Shown here one piece after another: positions 10,392 through 22,186 of a stretch of DNA of 64,000 nucleotides. Under the pieces are notes generated by a model that did not search any database, was not told the origin of the DNA, and saw only the letters and a program-made list of their open reading frames with translations. The stretch comes from Ananas comosus (taxonomy: Eukaryota > Streptophyta > Magnoliopsida > Poales > Bromeliaceae). Positions within the stretch are counted from its first letter, which is position 1, and each line of letters starts with the position of its first letter. The DNA lies in contig NW_017893345.1 in NCBI RefSeq assembly GCF_001540865.1, positions 44,955-108,954 on the forward strand, in the 5' to 3' direction. The position numbers and the translations under genes were made by a program.

Positions 10392-12796
10392 TGTAGCATA
10401 CCGGACTTCTATAATTATGAAGTTACGGTGTATGTTGGTTTGGAGAGCCATTAGAATGGTTCCGGTGATGTTTGGGAGCATTCGGGCGTTTCGATGCGTG
10501 CCGGACGCGAAAACGGAACCCGAAAGATAATGTTGGACCGTGATCTAAATCCGGCATAAGCGTGGATGAAAAAATGGTTTGAACGCACCCGGAAACATGT
10601 GTTGGGAGTCTCGATGCGATTTGAGGTGAATCGGAGACCCACGGAGGAAAAACGAGCGAAAACGAACTAAAATTGGCGAAAATGCTGAAATTTTGACTAA
10701 GTCTGAAAATGCTGATTTTCTAGACCTACGGGGTCCGGTCCCTAGCTTCAAGGACCGGTCTCCGAAGCCCGAAAATGCCTAGTTTGGGCTGATGGCAGTC
10801 TTGTAAATATTGGAGAACTTTATATATAGGAGGGGTTTGGTTCCCCTTTCTTCTTCCTCCTCATTCCACACACACAACACACACAAAAGGGTAGAGAGAG
10901 GAGCTCCTCCCTCTCTCTAGATTTCTCGTCCATCTCTCTAGATCCATCTCCCAAACTTTGGATTTTGGAGGAGAATGACCTCATGAACGTGTGGGAGGCG
11001 ACGGTTCGGGCTCTCGTGCACCCGTTAGAGCGGCGTGCTTCCGTCTCGGCGTTCAAATTTCGGTAAGTGTTTAGAATTTGGTTAAATCCTTTATGCTTAA
11101 TGTTCCAGTGGTGTCTAAAGTAGTTCTAACATGTTTTCTCCCCTATTTGGGTTATTTGGAGATTGTATGCATGCTAGGGTTCCAAATGGGACTTTGGTAT
11201 ATATGAGGGTTTGATCTAAATTGACCTTATATAAACCTAATTGCTAGGTATTCTGACGCGTTGGCGAAGTCGGTTCGGCGATCCTTCGAGCCTGTGCAAA
11301 GATATTGAAGAAAAAGACGATTTGGCTTCGTTTTCGCTTGGAGAGCCGAGGCCACGTCCAAAAATCACGAGAATAGACCCCGAGCATCATGGCATCAAAT
11401 TATAGACCTATAAAATCCGGGGCCGCGAATTGACGCACGGTTGGTGACTAGATGCAAGATTGGGCCGAGCCAGGCGGCGTGTGCCGCGGGAGGCCGATTG
11501 CAAGTGTCGGCACACAATCGGAATGAGATTTGAGGTGGGTTGTGCTTCACCGAAGCAACTAGGTCACCTCCAAGTCGAAGTGAAGTATAGTTTTCAAATT
11601 AATGCATATAGGTGTATTGGTAGGCTAATATGATAATATGAATACTTGAAACATATTATGTAGTTAATGTTACCTACCATTGAGATGAAATGCATAATGA
11701 TATATGGTATATGCTAGATGAATGCATGAGTTTAATGCTAGATGAAAGCATGAAAATGATGATATGTATATGCATGATTCCTATTGTACTAGAGAATGTT
11801 GCTTATCATGAGATGTTAGATGAAACATATGCATGTTGATATACCATGAGATGCTAGCATGTTGGTATATTGTAGATTATGTTAAATAACATATGCATGT
11901 CGAGCTTGGTTCGATAACTCTTGGATGGTTAGAAACTTGATATTGGGCAATGAAAATGTGTAAACGATGATACTCGATATGGACAGCTAGGATGTCAATA
12001 GATCGAGTGGCATTTGATATTAGTGTAGTAAAGACACTATGATGTAAACATAGGGATAGATGAGTTCCCGAGTTGATTGATATGTGGCATGAAACCTAGT
12101 GTAGATGAAACACTTGATATAGGCTATGATATGTGACATGAGAACTTTAGTGTATAAGAACACTATGGCATTAAATATAAGGATAGTTTGATTCCCGCGT
12201 GATTGCTAACCCTAGTTGACAGGGTATACTCAGCGGACGAGGATTGGATCATACTCACTTAGCCTGTTTTGAGCTTGGGGTGGTCGCTACACACAAGCCG
12301 TGCACTCCGGAGTTTGGTCACACGAGGGGCAGTAGCTAGCTACTCGGATGAGTCGAATGGCTGGGACTCCTCACCTATAGAATTTGAGATGTGAGTCGGG
12401 GCGAACCTTCGGGTTAGCCAAGTGATTAGGTGACAATCATATGAGCTGTAGAGTGGATTCGGTATCCCAGTTGAGTGGATTTAAGGCTGAGGTGCAAGTG
12501 AGACGTTTTTTGCATCGAGCCTGGTTTTGCGCGGTATTTCGCGGATAATTGACTCAAGACCGAGTCGGATGGATAGTTTGATAAAGATAGATGAAACCTT
12601 ATGAGCAGAATTGTCAATAACATGAATTTAAGATAGAAGAAACCTTAGATGCCAATTGGATGAGCTATAAATAACGGGATTGAAGGTGGTATCAATTGGT
12701 CTACTAGTTGGTTGCATAGTTGCATAGATCGCATGATTTACATATTGCATATTGTGAGGCATGAACATAATAATGTTAGTTGTATGAATTATATGA

Positions 12797-12800
<4 letters not shown>
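10392..12800 (+). mobile_element. 3' LTR of a Ty3/gypsy-like element (family C, C1), truncated
   Basis: The LTR begins TGTAGCATACCGGAC, close to the start of the LTR at 61667. U3 carries GGTCCGGTCC and GGACCGGTCT boxes near 10730-10765. A TATA box lies at 10820-10827, followed by a CT-rich initiator region. The R/U5 part shares the GGTGGGTTGTGCTTCACC block (about 11533) and the GGTCGCTACACACAAGCC block with other LTRs here. The conserved hairpin and GGCGTGACA end are missing: the LTR runs into a TA microsatellite at about 12800 and is lost. Confidence 0.8.

Positions 12801-12835
<35 letters not shown>
12799..12835. repeat. (TA)n microsatellite
   Basis: An uninterrupted TA run of about 18 units. 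It marks the point where the family C LTR loses similarity to its relatives and could be a deletion or recombination junction. Confidence 0.9.
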
Positions 12836-12838
<3 letters not shown>

Positions 12839-13839
12839 ATATGCTCAAAGAGCTATACATCTTGTTGGTGATATAAGGTGGAATGTTAATAAAAGATGCT
12901 CAAAGAGCCACTCCTGTCTCAGACGATGTGCATAACTCAATTTAATCATATTATGTTAATTTCACAATTTTGAGAAATATTTATTTCATTTTCTTTAACA
13001 ATATGATGATAAAATGATACAATTTATTTCTAGATCTTGCATGATGTGTGGGATTTTATTTTATATGTATCAAGAATTCTTATTGATTTTCGGTTTAAAA
13101 ATTCTGAAATTTTGAATATCCCTGAAATTGATTTTTCAAAATTCATGTATGAAATTTTATTTAAAGTTTTTTTTCGGATCAAAATAAGTTATTTTTGATG
13201 TTTGAAAGTGGTGGATTACCTTATATTTTTTATGGAATTTTCGGGCTTCAATTACAATTTATTAAAAATTTCAGGCTCTGGGACCGATCCCAGGCAGGAG
13301 AGACCGGTCCCTCCGCCAGACCCGATAAAGGGCTTTTCGCGTGCCTTCTTTTTGTACTGCTTTCAAAATTTTTTTTCGTTCCCTACGTTCTCTCTTGCAT
13401 CTCTCTTGAGTCCTGAGTAGGGATTACTCCTGATCTTCTCCGATTTGCTCTGATTTTAGGTATGTTTTTCGGATTTTGTTGCATTTATATCATATACTCC
13501 GAAAATGTGTTTCGTTTCCGATTTTTTGGTGATTGTTCTAGAAATCTTGCTGCATGTGCTATTTTATGCTGTGATCTTGCTATTCGATCTGTTATTTTCA
13601 TTTTCACTAGTATTTCTTCATCTTTTTGGTTTATTTTCGACAATTTTTCATGGTAAAATTTTTTAAAAAAAACATTTATGTGGATAACCTGTTTTTGGTG
13701 CATGATCTGTGTGTGTCATGATCTTGAGGCCTCTGGGATTATCTAGTATTTATTTACCAATTTGCTCAAAATTTTTGGTATTTTAAAAAAAAAAATTTCA
13801 TATGCAAGTTTCATTATGTTCAACAAGTAATTTTCAAAA
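12836..13839. other. AT-rich stretch without a recognised gene
   Basis: No convincing coding frame. There is an inexact repeat of 'gctcaaagagc' (near 12843 and 12898), two ACCGGT-type boxes (GACCGATCCC and GAGACCGGTCCC, about 13280-13312) followed by a CT-rich segment, and a possible 5' splice site (AGGTATG, about 13458). This order of palindrome boxes, pyrimidine-rich leader and splice-like site resembles a promoter and leader for the envelope-like gene downstream, but that is inference. Confidence 0.35.
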
Positions 13840-13872
13840 ATGTACTCGTGGGTTCTCGTGCTAGTTGTCCTT

Positions 13873-15222
13873 ATGGCTGGGGGTGGTCGCGGTAGTAAGC
13901 GACAGCGCGCCTCAGCTAAGAGGCCGGTTGAGCAACAACCGGAAGATGAAGGGAGTGAGTATGCCCCGGGTGATGAATCTGAGGAGGACGAGCAGGATTG
14001 GGAGACCTTTGTTCCTGAAGTGTTGGCTAAGGAAAAGGACGCTGGGAAAGGCAAGGGAAAAGGAAAAGCTGTGGATAAAGGCAAAGGAAAAGCAACTGAA
14101 CGTCCCAGTCGTCGTAAGTCCGGGGGTGTTGAGATTCGAGAACCCGGCTCTGAACCACCACGTCGCAGTCTACAGGATGTTCCATCTAACCGACGGTCAA
14201 TGTATTCGTCGAAACACTGCATTGGAGAGCGAGATGTTGGGGTGGCCAGTATTATTAGTTGTGTGCCGGGTTTTCAGGATTTGTTTGAACAGGGGAATCT
14301 TCATCAGATTTGTGATTTCCCGGAGCAAACCGGTTATTGTTTGGAGCTGATCAGAGAATTTTACATGAGAGCAGGTCACCTCAGTGATTCCGACGGGGGT
14401 CCGTACGTGTTTAAGACTTCTGTCCGTGGTGTTGAGTTATCCATCACTCCTGCGACAATAGCTTCGGTGCTTGAGATGGAAGCTAAGACTGATGGAGTGG
14501 AGTATTTGCAGGCTGGGTTCGACTCACTTCGCGATTGGAACCGTGTCGTGAACACTATCTGCATGCCGGGTACTGAATCAAACGGAATTATGGTTATGTC
14601 CAAGGATTTCAAAATGGAGTACAGATTTCTGAACTTTGTGGTTTGCTACAATATCATGCCTCTCGCGAACACGAAAATCTTGAGATGGGATCGGATTCTG
14701 TACATGTATCTCTTGGGTAGGCCAGATATTGTGAGTGCTAAAAACATTAACATGAATATTCCGTTTTTGATCTAGCGGCGGATGGCGAAGGACATCAAAA
14801 CCTCTTGGCAAAATGAGAGGTTACCGTTTCCAATGATAATTATGCGGATTTTGCGACTTCGTGAGGTGGATGTTAGATGTTCATCATACGAGCACAGTTT
14901 GGGTCGGATCAATGAAAGGACGTTTGTAAAGTCCTCGGTGCAGCTTCGTACGCCGTCTCAACGTGCTTCTTCCCCTTCTGCAGCTCCACCTCCAGCTACT
15001 GCTACTTCTTCACGTCCTTCTATGGATATTTCAGAGGAGGATATTTCAGTTTCATCGGTATATCGCGAGCAGCAATGACTATCTGAGGAGCTTCAAAAGT
15101 TGTCTGCAGAACAAGCTGCAATTCGTAAGGATGTGAGCAAGATGAAGCGCTTGTTGAATATGATTTTTGACAAGTTAGGATGTTGTCGAGCGGATTTACC
15201 TCCAGGAGATAATTCTGACTAG
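13873..15222 (+). pseudogene. Envelope-like (plant retroelement) gene of Sirevirus-like element F1
   Basis: A single frame from the Met at 13873 (an upstream Met at 13840 adds a hydrophobic stretch and is less likely) to a stop at 15220-15222, broken by TAG 14773-14775 and TGA 15076-15078. The N-terminal region is basic (GSKRQRASAKRP), then acidic, then rich in KGKGK repeats. The middle (about 14200-14770) matches the general pattern of the 'putative plant transposon protein' or envelope-like domain of Sireviruses. A Ser/Pro/Ala-rich linker and a predicted coiled coil (SEELQKLSAEQAA, about 15080-15175) follow. Placement between pol and the 3' LTR is the usual one, but no pol is found upstream. 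The function of such proteins is unknown. The inverted copy F2 has Arg where F1 has the TGA. Confidence 0.75.
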
Positions 15223-15265
15223 GATTTACCGAGCTTCTCCTTTTGTCGTTTTGGCGCTTTCTAAC

Positions 15266-15278
15266 AAAAAGGGGGAGA
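15266..15278 (+). promoter_or_regulatory. Upstream polypurine tract of F1
   Basis: AAAAAGGGGGAGA lies 44 bases after the envelope-like stop. Repeated GGGGGAGA tracts before the 3' LTR are characteristic of Sireviruses. The same tract occurs in F2 at about 63764-63776. Confidence 0.7.
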
Positions 15279-15674
15279 TGATGGGATGGTCGATGTTCGA
15301 TGATGATGATGATGCATTTGATGATGAATGATGATGCATTTAGCTTAGGGCTTTGCTTAGTTAAGATGACTTTGTTTTCGTTTAGTTTAACTATGAACTA
15401 TGAAGTGTGAACTTTAGTTGATTGGTTGATCTTTTTGATACTTCTTGATACGTGAATCTTGATTATGCTTTGAGAATGTTTTTGCAGGAATAACTCAAGA
15501 CTTCAAGACTCCGTGTCTAAGTCATAGAGTTTGTATTAAGGGTGTAAAACTGTAAATTTCGTTTTTTTTGGATTGATCATGCAGGAGATTATCGTTTGGT
15601 GATTGCGATGATCTTCTTTTTATGATTTATTGGTTGTATACGAATTTTGTATTATATTTTGTCACGAAATCGCC

Positions 15675-15685
15675 AAAGGGGGAGA
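15675..15685 (+). promoter_or_regulatory. Polypurine tract adjoining the F1 LTR
   Basis: AAAGGGGGAGA is followed one base later by the TGTTAAGG start of the LTR at 15687. This position defines the LTR boundary. Confidence 0.8.
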
Positions 15686-15686
15686 T

Positions 15687-16891
15687 TGTTAAGGATTTTA
15701 TAGGTTGGCGAATTTCGTAAAGTTCTTTAGAGTCTTGAAGAGTTGATCGCAGAAGATTTTGAGAAAAGATTCAAAGTGGAGGACGAAGGCTCATTCGGAA
15801 AGAACGACACCTAAGGTATGAAGAAAAGATCATTTGTGGTGAAGATAAATCATTTGATTAAGTTCAGAAGGCTTAGATTGTTTTTAAACATATTTTCTGA
15901 ACTTTCTTGTGTTATGGGACCGGTCTCTGAGATGAAGAGACCGGTTCCACCAAGGTCCTCACTGCGTAATCCTTGATGCAACCGGTCTCCTGTGATGAGA
16001 GACCGGTTCCCGAACCTTGGTGGTTCTGTCGCGCAGCGAGGGACCGGTCTCAGGTTTGCGAGACCGGTTCCCGAACGTGGGGTTTTTTGGTCACGCAGGG
16101 AGGGACCGGTTCCTCACTTGAGAGACCGGTCTCTCACAGACCGGTCTCCTCGACAGGACCGGTCTCTGAGGACGACACAGGTTTTTGAAATCGACTTTTT
16201 GCAATCCTAGTCTACTTCTAAGTCTTCTAAACATATAAATAAGCTATGTGGGTCGTCTAAAATTAAGGCTTTGATTATTTTACCAATTCCAAACCCTAGA
16301 AACTCGTTTTCTTTCTGTTTCAATGCTTCGATCTACACAATGAGTTTCTAGCAATCAACATCGACTTGATTCTTCGTTTTTACTCGATACTTTCTACAAG
16401 AATCAAGTAGATGATTGATTAAAGGTGAACCCTCATAGCTTATGGTTTTCAAAAGATAAATCACCACAAATCTTCAATTCTACAAGCTCCGGAAGGAGGT
16501 TCGACGCGTGGATCTCGCGTGAAGCCGAGGATTCGGTGGACGCTTCAAGGAGTTGAGGCGTTGACGCTGCGAGGAGTTGCAGCAAGGTCGATTGGTGGAT
16601 TCCTATCGATCGAGGACCGGCAAAGATCTCCGTCAACGAGAAATCGGTAAATTGAGTCGTGTGTTTTTGGTCGAAATCACTTGTACTCAAGTTTTCTTAG
16701 TGGATTTTCTTTGCGTGATCGGTCCCGTGGGTGGTTTTCACTCAAATTGGAGTTTTCCCACGTTAAATTCTCGGTGTGCTATTTTAATTTCCGCTATTGT
16801 GTTTGTTTGCATCGAGATTTTTCAAGTTTGCCGGATTTACACCTATTCACCCCCCTCTAGGTGTTACTTACCTTTTAGATCCTTGGATCCA
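15687..16891 (+). mobile_element. 3' LTR of Sirevirus-like element F1
   Basis: An LTR of about 1.2 kb from TGTTAAGGATTTTATAGG to GGATCCA. It contains TTCACCCCCCTCTAGG near its end, a block typical of Sirevirus LTRs. The right boundary comes from comparison with the inverted copy at 62122-63325: the two agree up to ATCCA and then diverge. U3 has about ten ACCGGT boxes at 15916-16170, including the perfect 18-bp palindrome TGAGAGACCGGTCTCTCA at 16119-16136, conserved in F2 at 62877-62894. It is inserted in the 5' LTR of element E. Confidence 0.82.
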
Positions 16892-17706
16892 TATCTTACA
16901 CAATAAACCTTTAATATGACAATCACTATTAGATAGTTTATAGTAGCTGGATTCTTGGGACATGCTTGAGATTTACTATCGGACATATGGTTATCGCTTG
17001 GCATGATAGTATTACATGGAAGCCTTGTTTGTACAAGTAGTATACTTGTTTTACATGTTAGAACATTTAGTATATCATGAAATATATCATTCATGATAAG
17101 GCTAGCTATTTCAATGTGGAACTTCATGTTAAATAGAGGCATGTAAGCTACAGTTCAATTCATATTTTATACTCATGCTATTATTTCCAACTAAATGTTA
17201 AAATTATCTATTTCTGCTTTCGGGCCTATGGTGCATTTTGCTAAGGTCAGTAATTACCACTGGGAACTATTAATTATAATTCTCACGCCCCTGTTTGATA
17301 TTTTCTTACAGAGCCATCCACCCCAGGAGAGGCTCGAGACCGCGGTAAAGGGATCGCTACTAGCTAGATAGCGAGGAGTGCTTGATCTAAGTGGTTATCC
17401 CTCTAATTTTTGTATTATTTTTGTAAAGAGGGTGAGAGTTTTGTATCCATGTATAGAGAACATTTTTGGATATCATAGTTCTTGTATTGAGACTTTATGA
17501 TGTACTACTTTATCTTTATCTTAGTGGTTTAGTCCTCTTTCATCCTACTTGTTAATAGAATCTAGCTGTGCTTATGCTCTGATATCTCTAGTTGTTTTAT
17601 TTCCTTACTTTCATACACTATTGTTGTTAGACGTCTTATATGTGTGGCATATGGACGGGTCTGGACACGCACCGGGCGAGCCTCTGCCGAGTCTCGGGGC
17701 GTGACA
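16892..17706 (+). mobile_element. Right part of the 5' LTR of Ty3/gypsy element E
   Basis: This is the R/U5 end of a family A-like LTR. It aligns with A2 from about 5575 onward (AATCACTA-TAGATAG block), carries the U5 hairpin at 17262-17283 (one mispair) and ends CGGGGCGTGACA at 17706, followed by a primer binding site. The left part is cut off by element F1, and no matching left half is seen in the window. Confidence 0.85.
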
Positions 17707-17714
17707 GATTAATT

Positions 17715-17726
17715 TGGTATCAGAGC
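17715..17726 (+). promoter_or_regulatory. Primer binding site (initiator tRNA-Met)
   Basis: TGGTATCAGAGC, the complement of the 3' end of plant initiator tRNA-Met, lies eight bases after the LTR end. It marks the start of the element E interior and fixes its orientation. Confidence 0.93.
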
Positions 17727-18046
17727 CTAGGATTGAGTCTTAGTGGACCTAGCAAATCTTAGCCTGGTTGGACTATAGGAAATAGGCTCGTGAGAGACGG
17801 GGGTCTATTTGACTTATAAGCGAAAGTATTATGATTGAATTTTATAATAACTCTAAAAAGTTGGAGTTTAATCGAAGTGTATAACTTCTAACTTCGCGGA
17901 GGGTTACGTTGGCGGTCGACAACGTAACATTGAGAGTTAGTAGTAAAGAACGCTTCTGTACTTTTACATGATTTGGGTATTAAGTGTTGAGCGGGGTTAC
18001 GATAACGTGGGTTTTACTAACTTGCGCTTTTATGATGTTGTAGTGA
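17727..18046 (+). other. Untranslated leader of element E
   Basis: About 320 bases between the primer site and gag with no protein-like frame. This is the normal place for packaging and dimerisation signals, but none can be identified by eye. Confidence 0.6.
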
Positions 18047-19511
18047 TGATGCTGACGACACTCTAAATCTGTTGGAACGGACAATGCGGCAAACCGCGAG
18101 AGGGGGAGACCTCCGCTACTTTCGAATCTAGCGAGGTTCGTGACTTGAGGTCCCAGCTCACGATCCTCACTAACTTGGTGGCCCAGCAGGCGGCGGCAAC
18201 TCAGCGACAGGCCGATGTGGCGCACCGACAGGAGACGCGGATGAAGCGATTGGAGGATCTCTTACTGCAGCAGGCGGCGGCTAGGGAGGCACAGGGCCCC
18301 CACCACCCATGCAGGCTGCGGTCGTACCACCGAGGGCGCCGTCTCCCGCGCCCAGCTCTTCGCAGACGGCACCCGCAGTTGCACCTCGGGAGAAGGATGT
18401 TGTGGTACCACCGGTTCAGGTGCCTTTAGCGGGGGCAGTTTTTCCCGTGATGGCTGAGGGAGCTGAGCGGGATCGACTCATGGATCACTTCAATGAGTTC
18501 AGGAGGTGCAATCCTAGAATTTTTTACGGAGAGAAAGGCGACCACTGGATCATGGAGAAGTGGTTGTTGCATATGGAGAAGCTCTTCCGCGACACCTTTC
18601 TGGAGGAGAGGGACCGAGTTTGGCTTGCCACTCATCACCTGGACAGCGAGGCCTATCGCTGGTGGTTGGATATTCAGGACAACCCTAGCACCGATCTTGC
18701 AGCTATTACTTAGAAGAGGTTCAAGAAAGTTCTGCTGGAGTACTATTTCCCCGACAGTGTCAAGAGGCAGATGGAGAAGGATTTGCGCGGTATGCGCCAG
18801 GGGGATAGGACTGTGGCCGAGTAAGAGAGGGAGTTCTCTCGACTTCTTCATTGCGTGCCTTTTGTCATGCGGGACGATGAGGACAAGACCCGCATCTTCG
18901 AGCGTGGACTTCGGTCGTCGATTTTTCGATTTGTGCAATCTTCTAACCTCCAAACCTATCGGGAGGTGGTAAACCGTGCATTCATAGTGGAGAGCAGCGC
19001 CGCGGATGTTCAGGAGCGTCGAGAAGGCTTGGACAAGGGTAAGGGCAAGAGGCCCGCGACTGAGGGTGCGAGTCAGACGCACTCTAGGAGGCCGCCAAGA
19101 CACCCTAGAAGCCAGAGCCAGTCGAGAGGGCGCAGCTTATTTGCCCAGCGTAGAGGATCAGATTGTCGCCAGGCTCCGCGATGTGTGATCTGGAGTGGTC
19201 CCCACTTTCCGCGACAGTGCCCACAGGGTCGAGACAGGTGTTACTTTTGTGGTCAGGAGGGCCATTTTCAGACCGACTGCCCGAGGGTTTCTATCCCAGC
19301 ACCATCGTCTACATCAGCACCGGCTTCATCGGGTCCCAGCCAAGGGACTCCTTCTGCTCACTACCAGTCTGGGCGGCCACCCGTCCAGCGACAGACCGAG
19401 GGGTCGCGACAGGTCCCGAGCAGGCACATGTATGCAGCCCAGACCGAGGAGGCGGCAGTAGCCGAAAATGTGGTAGCAGGTATCATTTTATTATATGATA
19501 TTGAAGTTTGA
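18047..19511 (+). pseudogene. gag of Ty3/gypsy element E, broken
   Basis: The capsid-type retrotransposon gag domain is clear: WLLHMEKLFRDTF, then YRWWLDIQ, LLEYYFPDSVKRQME and the conserved IFERGLRSSIFRFV. It is followed by a basic linker and a CCHC zinc knuckle (CYFCGQEGHFQTDC, 19239-19280). A preceding knuckle has lost its second Cys to Trp. A coiled-coil-like Gln/Ala-rich N-terminus is in another frame, so there is a frameshift in the C-run near 18296-18300. In-frame stops are TAG 18711-18713 and TAA 18822-18824. The frame continues into the gag-protease linker and ends at TGA 19509-19511. The exact original start is unclear. Confidence 0.9.
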
Positions 19512-21456
19512 GTTTTATTTGCACATTCATTCATAGATCGGCTGTTTGCCGAGTTGCATGGCATCCCACTAGTTTCTTTGTTGCATCCGGGACGTATTGT
19601 TGTTCCCGACCACTCCTATTCGGGTAGGAGAGTGAATCATGCCCGTAGATTTACTTGCTTTGCATAAACTCGGAGAGTTTGATGTGGTTCTGGGCATGGA
19701 TTGGTTGACCAAGTATTTCGCCACTATCGATTGCAAGAATCGAACGGTGACTTTTAGAGATCCGGAGCAGGAGGAAGTTGTGTTTAGAGGATGCCAGAGC
19801 TTGCTGTTTGCGATGACGATTAGCTCCTCTCGAGCTAGCAGTTGATCAGCAGGGGTTGCATAACCTATTTGGCTAGTGTAGTGCTGAGGGGTGATGATGT
19901 TTCCCCGAAGATTGAGGATATCCCGGTAGTGCGGGAGTTTGGTGATGTGTTTCCAGCGGAGCTACGAGGCATGCCACCTAATAGGAAGATTGAGTTTGTG
20001 GTAGATCTTGTCCCTGCGACTACTCCAATCTCAAAGGCGCCCTATAGGATGGCACCAGCAGAGTTGAAAGAGCTGAGGACACAGTTACAATATTTATTGG
20101 ATAAAGGTTTTGTTCGGCCGAGTGTTTCACCTTGGGGAGCACCGATTTTATTTGTTAAGAAGAATGACGGATCACTTCGCTTGTGTGTGGACTATCGTGA
20201 ACTTAATAAAGTCACGATTAAGAACAAGTATCCGTTGTCAAGGATTGATCTATTTGATCAACTTTAAGGATCGAGTGTGTATTCCAAGATAGACTTGCAA
20301 TCGGGATACCACCAGCTGAGGATCAAGCCTGAGGATATATCGAAGACGACTTTTAGAACACGGTATCTACATTATGAGTTCACTGTTATGCCGTTTGGGC
20401 TCACTAATGCCCCGGCAGCTTTTATGGATCTAATGAACCGTATTTTCAAGCCTTATCTAGACAGATTCGTCGTGGTGTTAATCGATGACATATTGGTTTA
20501 CTCCCGAAGTGATAAGGATCATGAAGAGCACTTGAGGCTTGTACTCCAAATGCTTCGAAAAAAGAAGCTCTTTGTCAAGTTGAAGAAGTGTGAATTTTGG
20601 CTTAGAGAGGTAGCATTCTTGGGCCACTTGATTTCAGGAGCGAGTATAGCCGTGGATCCTAGAAAAATTAAAGCGATCAAGGATTGGCCCAGACCGACGA
20701 GTGTCACAGAGATTCGGAGTTTTCTTGGTTTGGCCGGCTACTATCGGAGATTTGTCGAGGGATTTGCAAAGTTATCTACTCCCCTCACGCAGCTCACACA
20801 CAAAGGCACTAAATTCATCTGGAATGATGCCTGCGAAAGAAGCTTCCAAGAGTTGAAGCAAAGATTGACGACCGCCCAAATCCTAACCTTGCCAGTTGCT
20901 GGGGCAGGGTATGTAACTTATAGTGATGCTTCCTTTAATGGATTGGGCTATGTTTTGATGCAGGACGGAAAAGTGATTGCGTATGCTTCTCGCCAATTAA
21001 AGGATTATGAAAGAAACTATCCTACACACGATTTGGAGTTGGCGGTCGTAGTCTTTGCATTGAAGCTATGGCGCCATTATCCTTATGGCGAGCGGTGCGA
21101 AGTATATACGGATCACAAGAGTTTAAAGTACCTATTCATTCAGAAGGAGTTGAACTTGAGGCAACGCAGATGGTTGGAGCTACTCAAGGATTATGACTTG
21201 ACGATTCTTTACCACCCGGGCAAGGCTAACGTGGTGGCGGATGCGCTAAGTCGAAAATCGACGGATAACTTAGCGATGTTTGTAGTTACTCAATCGCCGT
21301 TGATCGAGCAGATGAAGCGGTTGAAGTTGGAGGTGGTGGTGGTGGCTCCTGATACACCATTGAGGTTGATGACTTTGGTAGTGCACCCTACACTTTTGGA
21401 ATGGATTAAAGAAAAGCAAATTCATGATATGGAGTTACAAAAGATTCGAGCTCGGG
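19512..21456 (+). pseudogene. pol of element E: protease remnant, reverse transcriptase, RNase H; integrase missing
   Basis: Protease: the flanks are present (DIEV-VLF, then HSFIDRLFAELHGIP), but the DTGAS segment holding the catalytic Asp is deleted. Frameshifts occur near 19635 and 19845. RT: VLGMDWL, then [13 protein letters not shown] and [17 protein letters not shown], a stop TAA at 20265-20267 after LFDQL, then [32 protein letters not shown] and the catalytic LIDDILVYS (DD at 20484-20489). RNase H: first Asp at 20925-20927 (YSDAS), followed by the [17 protein letters not shown] and [10 protein letters not shown] motifs. The connection ends at KIRARV near 21456, where U3 of another LTR begins. 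Integrase and the 3' LTR are absent. Confidence 0.93.
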
Positions 21457-21894
21457 TACCGGTACACGGGCCAAAGCACTGGTATGCGAGTGCCCTAGTA
21501 CCGGTACTCCGACTCTAATACCGGTACCCCGCTTCAACAGCAGCCAAACCCGAGAGCAACCCCCTCTCGGGTTATTTATCGGGTACCGGTACTCGACCTC
21601 TAGTACCGGTACGCCGCCCTGCTCTCCCAAACCCAAGAGTAGACTTTCTCTACTTCACTGCCAAGTACCGGTACCAAGTCCCATTAACGGTACGCAAAGC
21701 CCAGATTGCAATTTTAGCAGTGTTTAAGCCCTATTTCGCGCCGAACAATGCTAAAACCAGTCAAACACAACTCAACTTTAACCTTTCCGAGATTATCGGA
21801 ACAACAAACGGACTATGTCCAATCATCCATCTTGCCACGCTTTGGTCATTTTGACCAAAAGTAGTACAAAATGCCGGGGAGCCGAATCCTCACA
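21457..21894 (-). mobile_element. U3 fragment of a minus-strand LTR (G)
   Basis: Read on the minus strand it starts TGTGAGGATTCGG at 21894 and carries GTACCGGTAC-type palindromes toward its other end (about 21457-21675). R and U5 are missing because it is fused to the pol of element E at about 21456. Its start lies within the transposase reading frame of the next feature, so it inserted into that gene (flank GGATC, 21895-21899). Confidence 0.7.
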
Positions 21895-22186
21895 GGATCA
21901 TTGCTTCCTCTTTGCCCTTCCACACCCTTAAATAGGGCAACTCCAACCTTCCATATTGCTCTTTAAGTCTTCTAGACAGTTCAATCACAGGATAACCTTC
22001 AGTTTTAAGCCAATTATAGATTCTTTCTGCAATCCATCCTTTTGAAGCATTCTTGTTTCCACACCTATTGACAACTTCACACATATGCCCTGACTGGAGA
22101 GTTTTGACTCGTCGATATAATAGATTGAAAGAAATAATTAGATTAAAGTAATATTAGACATAGTAGCAATTGAAATTTACTTCTTT
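21895..22186 (-). pseudogene. MuDR-like (Mutator) transposase fragment, downstream piece
   Basis: The minus strand reads RRVKTLQSGHMCEVV, then NKNASKGWIAERIYNWL and a region ending VWKGKEEAMI at the LTR border. This is the conserved segment after the MuDR DNA-binding domain (C-H zinc ligands, ASxxWIA, YxRxWxGKExAM), just ahead of the missing catalytic domain. The clear coding part is about 21895-22130; 22131-22186 has lost the frame and may be intron. It is bounded on both sides by LTR insertions. Its missing upstream piece appears to be the plus-strand fragment ending at 61666. Confidence 0.8.

Noticed and set aside
15916..16170. CRISPR-like array of short palindromic repeats
   Set aside because: Spacing and repeat sequence are irregular, the repeats are 10-18 bp, the context is a plant LTR U3, and there are no cas genes.
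16433..16690. 85-residue minus-strand frame, also open in F2 (62374-62565)
   Set aside because: It is conserved only because both are copies of the same LTR, it runs antisense to the transcript, and it has no motif.
17715..17726. tRNA gene fragment (initiator Met)
   Set aside because: Only 12 bases match, directly after an LTR end; this is a primer binding site.
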